From assembly GCF_002154505.1 (NCBI RefSeq), contig NZ_MUBM01000078.1:1-35273 (forward strand): DNA of 35,273 bases. The letters are read 5' to 3'. Origin of the DNA: Streptomyces carpinensis (GTDB lineage Bacteria; Actinomycetota; Actinomycetes; Streptomycetales; Streptomycetaceae). The notes beneath the pieces were generated by a model, which searched no databases, was not told the origin of the DNA, and saw nothing but the letters and a program-made list of their open reading frames with translations. The translations under genes were made by a program, and so were the position numbers. Below are positions 15,489-23,056 of the stretch, in pieces (positions within the stretch are counted from its first letter, which is position 1; each line of letters begins with the position of its first letter).

Positions 15489-16224
15489 GCTGCCGCGTAC
15501 GGTCGTCGTCACCGGCGGGGGCCGTGGCCTGGGGGAGGCCATGGCCCGCCGGGCCGGCGCGGACGGGTACCGCGTCGTCGTCGCGGAACTCGACGAGGAG
15601 TGGGGTTCCGCCACGGCGGCAGCCATCCGCGACGCCGGCGGCGAGGCCGAGTTCGCACCCGTGGACGTCGCCGACCCGGCGTCGGTCCAGGCGCTGGCCG
15701 CCCGCATCGCGCACCACGGCCCCGTCTACGCGCTGGTCAACAACGCGGCCCTGGCCAACGGCGTCGGCGGCAAGTACTTCCACGACATCGACGTCGAGGT
15801 GTGGGACCGGCTGATGACGGTCAACGCACGCGGGCCCTGGCTCATCGCGAAGCACCTGCTCCCGCTGATGTCGCGCCCGGGCCGCATCGTCAACATCGTC
15901 TCCGACGCGGCGCTCTACGGCTCGCCGCGGCTCGCCCACTACATCGCCTCGAAGGGCGCCCTCATCGCCCTGACCCGGGCGATGGCCCGCGAGCTGGGTC
16001 CCGAGGGCATCACGGTGAACGCGGTGGCGCCCGGACTCACGGAGATCGAGGCGACGGAGACCGTACCGGCCGAGCGGCACGCGCTGTACGCGCACAACCG
16101 GGCCATCCCCCGGCCCCAGCAGCCCGACGACCTGGTCGGGACCGTGTCGTTCCTCCTCGGCGAGGAGTCCCGGTACCTGACCGGCCAAGTGATCGCCGTC
16201 AACGGCGGCTTCACGATGCACTGA
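15481..16224 (+). CDS. Short-chain dehydrogenase/reductase, classical
   Basis: 247 residues from GTG 15481, overlapping the cupin gene by 8 bases. TVVVTGGGRGLGEAMARR is the NAD(P)-binding TGxxxGxG motif. The NNAA motif is at 87-90. Catalytic residues Asn115, Ser141, Tyr154 and Lys158 (YIASK) are all present, and VNGGF closes the fold. An acidic residue after the second strand (VVVAELDEE) favours NAD over NADP. A likely role is dehydrogenation of a cis-diol or hydroxylated intermediate from the Rieske oxygenase, or of an alcohol further down the pathway. Its immediate neighbour is a second SDR with a changed active site. Confidence 0.9.
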   Translation: MTELPRTVVVTGGGRGLGEAMARRAGADGYRVVVAELDEEWGSATAAAIRDAGGEAEFAPVDVADPASVQALAARIAHHGPVYALVNNAALANGVGGKYFHDIDVEVWDRLMTVNARGPWLIAKHLLPLMSRPGRIVNIVSDAALYGSPRLAHYIASKGALIALTRAMARELGPEGITVNAVAPGLTEIEATETVPAERHALYAHNRAIPRPQQPDDLVGTVSFLLGEESRYLTGQVIAVNGGFTMH

Positions 16225-16245
16225 ACCACTTCGCAAGGAGCACTC

Positions 16246-17037
16246 ATGGATCTCGGCCTCGCCGACCGCACCGTACTGGTCACCGGCGGCAGTTCCGGTG
16301 TCGGCCTGGCCACGGTCCGGGCCCTGCTCGACGAAGGCGCCAACGTCGCCACCTGCGGGCGCGACGCCGACCGGCTCGCCAAGGCGTCCGCGCACCTGAG
16401 GGCCGGCACGGACCGGCTGTGGTACGGCGCGTGCGACGTCCGCGACGCCGACGCCGTGACCGACTTCGCCGAGCGCGCGGCCTCACACTTCGGCGGACGA
16501 CTCGACGCGCTGGTCAACAACGCGGGTCAGTCGCGCATGAAGCCGCTCGGCGAGACGACCGCCGAGGACTGGCGCGACGAGCTCGAGCTGAAGTTCTCCG
16601 GAGTGCTCAACCCGCTTGCCGCCACCCTCTCCTACCTGCGCGCCTCGGACGCGGCCGCGATCGTCAACGTCAACGCCGTCCTGGCCAAGCAGCCCGAGAC
16701 CCGGCTGATCACGACGAGCGCGGCCCGCGCCGGCATCCTCAACCTCTCCAAGTCCCTCGCCACCGAACTCGCGAGCGACGGCATCCGCGTCAACTCCGTG
16801 TGTCTGGGCCTGATCGACACCGGCCAGTGGACGCGCCGCCACGCGGCCGCCGACAGCGGACTCACCTATGAGGAGTGGCAGGCCGAGATCGCCGCCGACC
16901 GGGGCATCGCGCTCGGGCGGCTCGGCCGCGCCGAGGAGGTCGCGTACGCGATCGTCTCCCTGCTGTCGCCGCGCGCCTCGTACATCACCGGAACCAGCAT
17001 CGACGTCTGCGGCGGAGTCGGCCGCGGCATCCTCTGA
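16246..17037 (+). CDS. Divergent SDR-family protein lacking the YxxxK pair
   Basis: 263 residues, ATG 16246 with AAGGAG at 7-8 bases. The cofactor motif is intact (VLVTGGSSGVGLATVR, NNAG at 91-94). At the active site the usual S...YSAAKAG reads VNVNAV...TTSAARAG. So Tyr is replaced by Thr157, Lys by Arg161, and the Ser position by Asn or Ala (143-144). The C-terminal ITGTSIDVCGGVGRG segment is normal. The gene is intact with good codon use, so this is a subfamily trait rather than decay. It may bind NAD(P) and partner SDR 1, or use another mechanism. It sits 21 bases after SDR 1 in the same operon. Confidence 0.87.
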   Translation: MDLGLADRTVLVTGGSSGVGLATVRALLDEGANVATCGRDADRLAKASAHLRAGTDRLWYGACDVRDADAVTDFAERAASHFGGRLDALVNNAGQSRMKPLGETTAEDWRDELELKFSGVLNPLAATLSYLRASDAAAIVNVNAVLAKQPETRLITTSAARAGILNLSKSLATELASDGIRVNSVCLGLIDTGQWTRRHAAADSGLTYEEWQAEIAADRGIALGRLGRAEEVAYAIVSLLSPRASYITGTSIDVCGGVGRGIL

Positions 17038-17047
17038 GGAGCCCTCC

Positions 17048-18688
17048 ATGACCCCAGTGACCCACCGCAACGGAGGCGAACTCCTCGCCGCCCATCTCAA
17101 GTCGCTCGGCATCGACGCCGTGTTCGGCATCGTCTCCGTGCACAACCTGCCCCTCGTGGAGGCGATCGACGCCGACCCCGAACTGCGTTTCGTACCGGTG
17201 CGCCACGAGGCGAGCGCCGTGAACGCCGCCGACGCCTACGGCCGTGTCCGCGGCGGCATCGGCTGCGCCCTCACCTCGACGGGTACCGGCGCGGGCAACG
17301 CCGCCGGATCACTCATCGAAGCCCTGTCCTCGGGAACGGCCGTCCTGCACATCACCGGACAGGTCGAGTCCCGGTACATCGGCAGCGGCCGCGGCTTCAT
17401 CCACGAGACGAAGGACCAGCTCGGGATGCTCACGGCGGTGTCGAAGCACGCCGCGACCATCACCTCCGCGACGGACGCGGGGCGCATCCTGCGCGAGGCG
17501 TCCGCCGCCGCGCTCACCGCGCCCGGCGGCCCCGCGAGCGTCGAGTGGCCGATCGACCTGCAGTACGCGACCCAGGAGGACGCCGGCGAGGCGGCCCCGG
17601 TCGTCGAGCATCCCGTGCCCCGCGTCGAAGAACTGGCTGATGCGCGACGGCTGTTGGCGACCGCTCGGCGACCGCTGATCTGGGCGGGCGGCGGTGCCGG
17701 CACCGCGCGCGGCGAGCTCTTGGCGCTCCTCGAGGCGACCGGTGCCGGGCTGCTCACCTCCAACTCAGGCCGGGGCGCCGTACCCGAGGACCACGAACTG
17801 GTCATCGGCAACTTCGCCACCACCCCCGCCGCTCGCGCGCTGCTCGCGGACGCCGACGTGCTCGTCACCATCGGCACTCACTTCCGCTCCAACGAGACCG
17901 CCGACTACGGCCTCGAGCTGCCCGCCGCACACATCCAGATCGACCTCGACTCCGCCGCCCTCGGCCGGGTCTACCCGGTCCGGCACGCACTCCACGGCAC
18001 CGCGGCCGCCGTCCTGCCGCAGCTGACCGGGGCGGCGAGGCCGGCGGACGCCGACTGGACCGCCCGGATCCGTGACGTCCGCGACGAGGTGCGCGCCACC
18101 CTGCACGACACCATCGGCCCCCAGGCCGCCCTCTGCGACGCCCTCGCCGAGGCCCTTCCCCGAGGCGCCGTCGTCGCCCGCGACGTGACCATCCCCTCCT
18201 CCTCCTGGGGCAACCGCCTGCTGCCGATGCACGATCCGCGCGCCAACGTCTTCCCTCGCGGCGGCGGCATCGGCCAGGGCCTCGCCATGGGCATCGGCGC
18301 TGCCTTCGCCCGCCCTGAGGAGCCGACCGTGGTCATCGCCGGTGACGGCGGGCTCGCCGTGCACCTCGGCGAGCTGCTCACACTGGCCCAGGAACGCCCG
18401 CGCGTGACACTCGTCGTCTTCAACGACGGCGGGTACGGGGTACTGCGCAACATGCAGGACAAGTACAGCGAACGCCGCTCCGGCGTCGACCTGTTCACAC
18501 CCGACTTCGCGCAACTCGCCGCCGCCTGCGGGCTTGCGTACGCGCGGATCGCCGACCAGAGCGAGGCCGTGGGCGTCGTCGCGGCCGCCGTCGCCTCCGA
18601 CGGCCCCACCCTGGTCGAGGTGGACCTCGCCGCCCTCGGCCCGATGAAGAACCCGTTCACCCCGCCGGTGAAGATCCCCACGGCGTAA
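17048..18688 (+). CDS. Thiamine-diphosphate-dependent enzyme (benzoylformate decarboxylase / acetolactate synthase superfamily)
   Basis: 546 residues, ATG 17048 with GAGGAG upstream and 10 bases from the previous stop. Three domains are seen. The N-terminal PYR domain (10-170) has catalytic Glu54 in VRHEASAVNAADAY. A central domain (190-330) includes RPLIWAGGGAG. The C-terminal PP domain (360-535) carries the ThDP/Mg motif GDGG (432-435) with Asn459 24 residues later. The family decarboxylates or ligates 2-keto acids. In this operon it could decarboxylate a 2-keto acid formed after meta-cleavage or an aryl-glyoxylate side chain. It lacks an accompanying small regulatory subunit, arguing against biosynthetic acetolactate synthase. 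Substrate is not deducible. Confidence 0.88.
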   Translation: MTPVTHRNGGELLAAHLKSLGIDAVFGIVSVHNLPLVEAIDADPELRFVPVRHEASAVNAADAYGRVRGGIGCALTSTGTGAGNAAGSLIEALSSGTAVLHITGQVESRYIGSGRGFIHETKDQLGMLTAVSKHAATITSATDAGRILREASAAALTAPGGPASVEWPIDLQYATQEDAGEAAPVVEHPVPRVEELADARRLLATARRPLIWAGGGAGTARGELLALLEATGAGLLTSNSGRGAVPEDHELVIGNFATTPAARALLADADVLVTIGTHFRSNETADYGLELPAAHIQIDLDSAALGRVYPVRHALHGTAAAVLPQLTGAARPADADWTARIRDVRDEVRATLHDTIGPQAALCDALAEALPRGAVVARDVTIPSSSWGNRLLPMHDPRANVFPRGGGIGQGLAMGIGAAFARPEEPTVVIAGDGGLAVHLGELLTLAQERPRVTLVVFNDGGYGVLRNMQDKYSERRSGVDLFTPDFAQLAAACGLAYARIADQSEAVGVVAAAVASDGPTLVEVDLAALGPMKNPFTPPVKIPTA

Positions 18689-18701
18689 GGGAGGCCCACC
18701 C

Positions 18702-19649
18702 ATGAGCACCACCGCAGAGCAGGAGCTGGACCTCCTGGTCCACCGTATGACGTGGGAGGCGAAGGGCGTCCTCTCCGTCGAGCTGACCCATCCCGACGGC
18801 AAGCCGCTCCCGGCGTGGACGCCCGGCGCGCACCTCGACCTGCACGTGGACGGCCACGTCCGCCAGTACAGCCTGTGCGGCGACCCGGCGGACACCGGTG
18901 TGTACCGTCTGGGCATCCTCCACGAGCCGTCCTCACGCGGCGGTTCGCGCCACGTGCACACCAAGCTGCGGCCCGGCCAGACTGTGCGGGTGGCCGGGCC
19001 GCGCAACCACTTCGCGCTCGAACCGGCTGCCTCGTACGTGTTCATCGCGGGCGGCATCGGCATCACGCCGATCCTGGCGATGGCCCGGCAGGCCGCCCGC
19101 GACGGCGCCGCGTACCGGCTGATCCACGGCGGGCGCTCGCGCGCCTCGATGGCGTTCACCGCCGAGCTGACGGCACTGACCGGCGGCGAGGTCACCCTCG
19201 TACCGCAGGACGAGCAGGGCCACATCGACCTGGCGGGCACCCTCGAGGGCCTCCCGGCCGATGCGCTGGTGTACTGCTGCGGTCCGGAGCCGCTCCTGAA
19301 GGCGGTCGAAGAGGCCGTGCCCGAAGGACAGCTGAGGATCGAGCGGTTCGCCGCCCCGGTCGTGGAGCGCCCCGGCGACGACAGCGGCTTCGAGGTCGAG
19401 TGCCACACATCAGGGGTGACCCTGAACGTCGCTCCCGGCACCTCCATCCTGGAAGCCGCCGAGAACGCCGGGCTGAGCGTCAGCTCGTCCTGCCGCGACG
19501 GCATCTGCGGCTCCTGCGAGACCCGCGTCCTCGCCGGCACCCCCGACCACCGCGACTTCCTGCTCAGCGAGGCCGAGCACGCCGCCGGCGAGACGATGAT
19601 GATCTGCGTCTCCCGGTGCGCCTCGGACCGTCTTGTCCTGGACCTCTGA
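18702..19649 (+). CDS. Rieske oxygenase reductase, FMN and plant-type [2Fe-2S] (VanB/phthalate dioxygenase reductase type)
   Basis: 315 residues, ATG 18702 with GGGAGG upstream. Domain order is flavin-binding barrel (1-105; RQYSL at 54-58), NAD-binding (110-225; AGGIGITP at 116-123, CGPEPLL at 193-199) and C-terminal plant-type ferredoxin (230-315) with Cys264, Cys269, Cys272 (CRDGICGSC) and Cys302. This is the class IA layout, in which one protein passes electrons from NADH through FMN to [2Fe-2S] and then to the oxygenase with no separate ferredoxin. The oxygenase follows two genes downstream, so the two make a complete two-component system. Confidence 0.93.
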   Translation: MSTTAEQELDLLVHRMTWEAKGVLSVELTHPDGKPLPAWTPGAHLDLHVDGHVRQYSLCGDPADTGVYRLGILHEPSSRGGSRHVHTKLRPGQTVRVAGPRNHFALEPAASYVFIAGGIGITPILAMARQAARDGAAYRLIHGGRSRASMAFTAELTALTGGEVTLVPQDEQGHIDLAGTLEGLPADALVYCCGPEPLLKAVEEAVPEGQLRIERFAAPVVERPGDDSGFEVECHTSGVTLNVAPGTSILEAAENAGLSVSSSCRDGICGSCETRVLAGTPDHRDFLLSEAEHAAGETMMICVSRCASDRLVLDL

Positions 19650-19671
19650 CACCTGCACGGAAAGAAGCCCG

Positions 19672-19896
19672 ATGCCTGAGACCTGGCCCTACCTGGACCC
19701 GCACCAGACCCGCGACCACGAGCCCACCCCGTACGAGCTGAAGCTCGCGCGCACCCTCGAGGACATCTTCACCAAGGACGGCCACGAGCTGACCGACGTG
19801 ATCGACGGCCTCAACTCCCGCAAGCTGCGCACCCCCACGGGAGAGCCCTGGACCGAGGAGTCCTTCCGCGCCGAGATGCACCGCCTGGGAGCCTGA
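19672..19896 (+). CDS. Small recombinase-like helix-turn-helix protein, 74 residues
   Basis: ATG 19672 with GGAAAGAAG upstream; ends one base before the oxygenase ATG. The sequence runs MPETWPYLDPHQTRDHEPTP, then YELKLARTLEDIFTKDGHE and RKLRTPTGEPWTEESFRAEM. The segment LNSRKLRTPTGEPWT resembles the part of serine-recombinase C-terminal domains that reads 'LN..G..T..G..W', and small proteins of this type are described as having a recombinase-like HTH domain. They recur beside Rieske oxygenase genes as far as I recall. It may be an oxygenase accessory or assembly factor, or a DNA-binding regulator. Its fixed place between the reductase and oxygenase and 1-base spacing argue for a stoichiometric role with the oxygenase. 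Confidence 0.75.
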   Translation: MPETWPYLDPHQTRDHEPTPYELKLARTLEDIFTKDGHELTDVIDGLNSRKLRTPTGEPWTEESFRAEMHRLGA

Positions 19897-19897
19897 C

Positions 19898-20920
19898 ATG
19901 ACACTTTCGACCCGCGACACCGCCGAGCACATCTACGCCAACGGGCTGCGCAACACCTGGCACCCTGTCGTGCCGTCCCACTTCGTCAAGCCCGGCGGCC
20001 TGCGCAGGGTGACGGCGCTGGGGGAGAACTGGCTGCTGTTCCGCAAGTCCGACGGCACCCTCTCCATGCTCGCCGACCGCTGCCCGCACCGCGGCGCCCC
20101 GCTGTCGCTCGGCAAGCACCTGGGCGACCGGGTCGCCTGCTGGTACCACGGCGTGGAGGTCGACGGCACCGGCAAGGTCACCTCCGTGCCCGGCCTGCCC
20201 GGCTGCAACCTGGAGGGCAAGACTCTGGTCACGGCGCTGCCCGTGCGCGAGGTCGCCGGCGCGATCCTGGCGTACTTCGGCGACGAGGAGCACCCCGAGC
20301 CGGTGGAGCTCACCCTCCCCGACCCACTGGCGGACGAGGACATCTCCGCCTTCCTCTGCTACGCCGAGTGGAACGTCCCGTGGCGGTTCGCCATGGAGAA
20401 CCTGCTGGACCCGATGCACGGCGCGTTCCTGCACCACGACTCGCACACGATGTACGACGGCGACACCACGGCCAAGTTCCGCATCCGGGAGACGGACCGC
20501 GGCTACTTCTTCGAGAAGACCGACCAGCGCGGCGTGAACTTCGACTGGGTTGAGCTGTGCCGCACCGGCATCGACTGGGTCGACCTGTCGATCCCGTACC
20601 CGCCGTCCGCGGGCCCGGGCGGCGCGTTCGGCATCGTCGGCATGGCCTGTCCCGTGGACGCGGGTCGCACCGGCGTCTTCTTCTGGCGCTACCGGAAGGT
20701 GCAGGACTGGCAGCGCGACACCTGGCGGTTCCTCTACAGGACGCTGATCGAGGAGCGTCACTGGGCGGTTCTGGAGCAGGACCGCACGATGCTGGAAGGG
20801 CTGCCCGAGGACGCCGACCAGCAGGAGAACCTCTACCAGCACGACCTGGGCATCGTCCGGCTGCGCCGCCTGCTCCAAGCACAGGCGAAGCAGCAGTCGA
20901 AGGCGGACGCCACGGCGTGA
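19898..20920 (+). CDS. Rieske non-heme iron oxygenase, catalytic subunit
   Basis: 340 residues, ATG 19898 one base after the previous stop. The N-terminal Rieske domain has CPHRGAPLSLG (Cys62, His64) and CWYHG (Cys81, His84). The catalytic domain carries AMENLLDPMHGAFLHH: Asp171 bridges to the Rieske site of the neighbouring subunit, and His174 and His179 bind the mononuclear iron. The length is that of alpha-only class IA oxygenases such as vanillate O-demethylase or phthalate/carbazole-type enzymes, and no beta subunit gene is present. It would hydroxylate or O/N-dealkylate an aromatic or related ring with electrons from the reductase encoded at 18702. It is the last gene of the operon and is followed by two hairpins. 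Confidence 0.93.
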   Translation: MTLSTRDTAEHIYANGLRNTWHPVVPSHFVKPGGLRRVTALGENWLLFRKSDGTLSMLADRCPHRGAPLSLGKHLGDRVACWYHGVEVDGTGKVTSVPGLPGCNLEGKTLVTALPVREVAGAILAYFGDEEHPEPVELTLPDPLADEDISAFLCYAEWNVPWRFAMENLLDPMHGAFLHHDSHTMYDGDTTAKFRIRETDRGYFFEKTDQRGVNFDWVELCRTGIDWVDLSIPYPPSAGPGGAFGIVGMACPVDAGRTGVFFWRYRKVQDWQRDTWRFLYRTLIEERHWAVLEQDRTMLEGLPEDADQQENLYQHDLGIVRLRRLLQAQAKQQSKADATA

Positions 20921-20927
20921 GGCTCCT

Positions 20928-20988
20928 TCCGCTTCTTCCTCCGGAAGCGGAGTCCGCCGTGGCGACGGGCGGCGGCAGTCGCCCGTCG
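20928..20988 (+). terminator. Two tandem hairpins, probable operon terminator
   Basis: TCCGCTTC/GAAGCGGA (20928-20935 and 20944-20951) starts 8 bases after the Rieske oxygenase stop. CGACGGGC/GCCCGTCG (20963-20970 and 20981-20988) follows directly. Both stems are perfect 8-mers with short loops. They lie between convergent genes and could serve both directions. Confidence 0.55.
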
Positions 20989-21189
20989 GGGCACTGAGGC
21001 TCGCCCCGTGCACCGGGCGGTCACTGGGCTCGGCGTTTCCCGGCGGCCGGCTGCTCAACCGGCGGTCGGCGCGGCGACCGCCGGTGGTCTTCGTGGCGGG
21101 CCCGCTCGGTACAGCGCGGGCCTCGCCCTGTTCGCGGGCAACGGGGGACGCTCGCGTGTGGCTGCCGCCTGCCGGCTGCTGCGGCCGGA

Positions 21190-21738
21190 TCAGCTCGCCT
21201 CCGCCCCGTCCTCCGCGGCTTCGTCGGATGCGACGATCGAGCCTTCCAACTTGGAAAGCAGGCGGGCCAGTTGACGCCGCTCGGCGGGTGTGAGTCCGCC
21301 GAGCATCCGGCGTTCGTTCTCCAGGTGCGCGGCGAACACCTCGTCCACCTTCTTCAGGCCGGCATCCGTGAGCCGTGAGTACACGACGCGACGGTCCTCG
21401 GCATCGCGTTCTCGCACGAGCAGGCCGTCCTTCTCCAGTCGGTCCAGGCGCAGGGTCACGCCCGCCGAGGAGATCAGCCCGGAGGCGGCGAGCTGCCCGG
21501 CGGTGAGCCGGTACGGTGCGCCGATCCGGCGCAGCGCGGTGAGCACGTCGAACCCGGCGACGGACAGTCCGTGCTCGTCGAGCTGCGAGGTCAACCGGGC
21601 CTGGTACTGCAGATACGACCGGTGCAGCCGGGCGAGCACCTCGAGCGGCGATGTGTCCAGCTCGGGGCGCTCGCGTGCCCATTCCTCGACGATCCCCGCA
21701 ACGGCGTCCGGTCGCTTCCCCGCCCTGCGCTGAGCCAT
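21190..21738 (-). CDS. MarR-family transcriptional regulator
   Basis: 182 residues, ATG 21738 with GAGAGGAAG upstream. The winged-helix core spans about residues 60-125: LTAGQLAASGLISSAGVTLR (helix-turn-helix, recognition helix about 90-104) and the wing RERDAEDRRVVYSRLT. Flanking N- and C-terminal helices give the MarR dimer interface. A 30-residue N-terminal extension is present. It is convergent with and directly beyond the aromatic operon, so it is the natural candidate for its regulator, sensing an aromatic intermediate and acting at the divergent region near 10.75-10.84 kb. A -10-like TAAGAT lies about 35 bases upstream of its start on the minus strand. Confidence 0.9.
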   Translation of the reverse strand: MAQRRAGKRPDAVAGIVEEWARERPELDTSPLEVLARLHRSYLQYQARLTSQLDEHGLSVAGFDVLTALRRIGAPYRLTAGQLAASGLISSAGVTLRLDRLEKDGLLVRERDAEDRRVVYSRLTDAGLKKVDEVFAAHLENERRMLGGLTPAERRQLARLLSKLEGSIVASDEAAEDGAEAS

Positions 21739-22199
21739 GTCTTCCTCTCACGGCATGTGTTGGTGTTGAAATCTTAGCCCTGAGGGAAAGCGGCTCCTGA
21801 CTCCGCGGACAGCTTCGCTTCGCCCCGGGACACGTGCGGGCGCCCGGGCAGGCCGGACTGTCGCCAAGATGCTGTTCACGTGTCTTCAGTGCCAGATACT
21901 GCCCTGACCAGCACGCTGACCATCGCGAGGGCCCCGGCGCACAGACCCATTCATGGAACCTGGGCTCCCCCACGCCAGCCGAGTGCTCCAAGGGATCGCA
22001 ACTCCCCTACGCTCCCAGTAGGCCCACCGCTACCGTGCACCTCGCCGGCCGCCATCAGCGACGGCTGAGAAAAGAGAAGATGACCGTGCGGTGCGTTTCA
22101 GCGACTGGCTTTCTTCCATAGCCCAACGGCTGCCCACGCCAGCACGGCGCTGATCCCGAGGTTTGCGCCAGGCGCCGTATTTCACGACGCTCGTGAACC
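21739..22199. other. Gene-free stretch upstream of the MarR gene
   Basis: The first 60 bases probably hold the MarR promoter. The remainder has no sustained coding bias in any frame and no recognised element ends. It appears to be degraded sequence leading into the IS481-type tail. Confidence 0.4.
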
Positions 22200-22332
22200 C
22201 GGCCAGGCTCAGGCAGCCGAGCAGAACGGCTACGAGAGGCTGGACTGGTACAACTACCACCGACCCCACACCGGCATCGTAGGCCACCCCCCAGCCAGCC
22301 GCGTCACCAACCTGTCCGGACAGCACAGCTAG
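22200..22332 (+). mobile_element. IS481/IS3-like transposase, C-terminal tail
   Basis: The plus frame reads RLDWYNYHRPHTGIVGHPPA then SRVTNLSGQHS and stops at TAG 22330-22332. The pattern W-Y-N-x-H-R-P-H-x-x-x-x-x-x-P-P-A-S-R-V-x-N-L-x-G is the well-known end of IS481-group (DDE, rve) transposases. The catalytic Asp/Asp/Glu core upstream is absent. It is a short inactive remnant. Confidence 0.75.
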
Positions 22333-22344
22333 CCGCCCGCGCGG

Positions 22345-22797
22345 CGCTACTGGACTGGCTCGGCAGCACCGCTTACGACGCCGACGACCAATGCGTCTGC
22401 ACTGGCGAGGGCAGTTCCGGCAGCACGTTTCTCGACGAGTGCCCGGACATGCGCGCGTTTCGGGACCTTCGGCCGGTGCTCTACCGCGCAATGCACCCGC
22501 TCCTCGAACACGACGGCACGGCCGTAGCCAGCGCGGCGCTCCTGGCCGTCCTCCCCCTGGCAGAGCACCCAGCCCTCACTGCGCGCCGAGGCGAACTGGC
22601 CGGCCATGCCCGGCGTCTGCTGTCTGTCCACAAGCACCGACCGCTGCAGACGCGACCGCGTCCTGGAAGCCTTGACGGCGTGGAGCCACGACATCAGCGG
22701 CCTGCAAAACGCGGACGACGTGGCAGCCTGCGCATCCCGCGCCCGGCGGGTCGCGGAACGCTGGACAGGTGGGTATAGCGACGACCCGCCGTTTTGA
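22345..22797 (+). pseudogene. HEAT-like/immunity-type hypothetical protein, truncated and frameshifted
   Basis: Starting directly after the transposase tail, one frame reads ALLDWLGSTAYDADDQCVC, then ECPDMRAFRDLRPVLYRAMH and AVASAALLAVLPLAEHPAL. Near 22630 the reading must move to another frame for RRDRVLEALTAWSHDISGL and ARRVAERWTGGYSDDPPF, followed by TGA. Together these match my memory of the C-terminal halves of Streptomyces HEAT-repeat-type hypothetical proteins, whose typical end is GYSD(D)PPF or similar. The N-terminal half is missing, apparently removed by the IS event, and the frameshift adds a second lesion. The function of the parent family is unknown to me, possibly toxin immunity. 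Confidence 0.55.
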
Positions 22798-23056
22798 CCC
22801 GGGGCACGCGCTCTTCCCGGTGGCTGCGTACGCGAGTTGTGGTTCAAGCTCAACGTTTGTGACGCGGCCACTGTGAGTGAGGGCACTGGTGATCGCGGAC
22901 GGCTTACGAAGTTGCCCGAAAATAAGCCGTCGTCAAAGCGATTGGGACGAGCACCGGGGCCGTGAAGAGGTCGTGCTTCGACAATGTCGGGTCCCAGCTC
23001 CTCAGGAAACGCGTTCCGTTGGCCCAGCAAGACGTTCCCAATCGTGTCCCTCGCGG

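Noticed and set aside
17048..18688. Biosynthetic acetolactate synthase large subunit
   Set aside because: No small subunit or branched-chain genes nearby, and the catabolic operon context favours a decarboxylase/lyase role.
17765..19540. 591-codon minus frame opposite the ThDP and reductase genes
   Set aside because: Antisense shadow; both plus-strand proteins have complete catalytic motifs.
20928..20988. A riboswitch or small RNA after the Rieske gene
   Set aside because: The two simple 8-bp hairpins between convergent genes are better explained as terminators; no conserved riboswitch core is visible.
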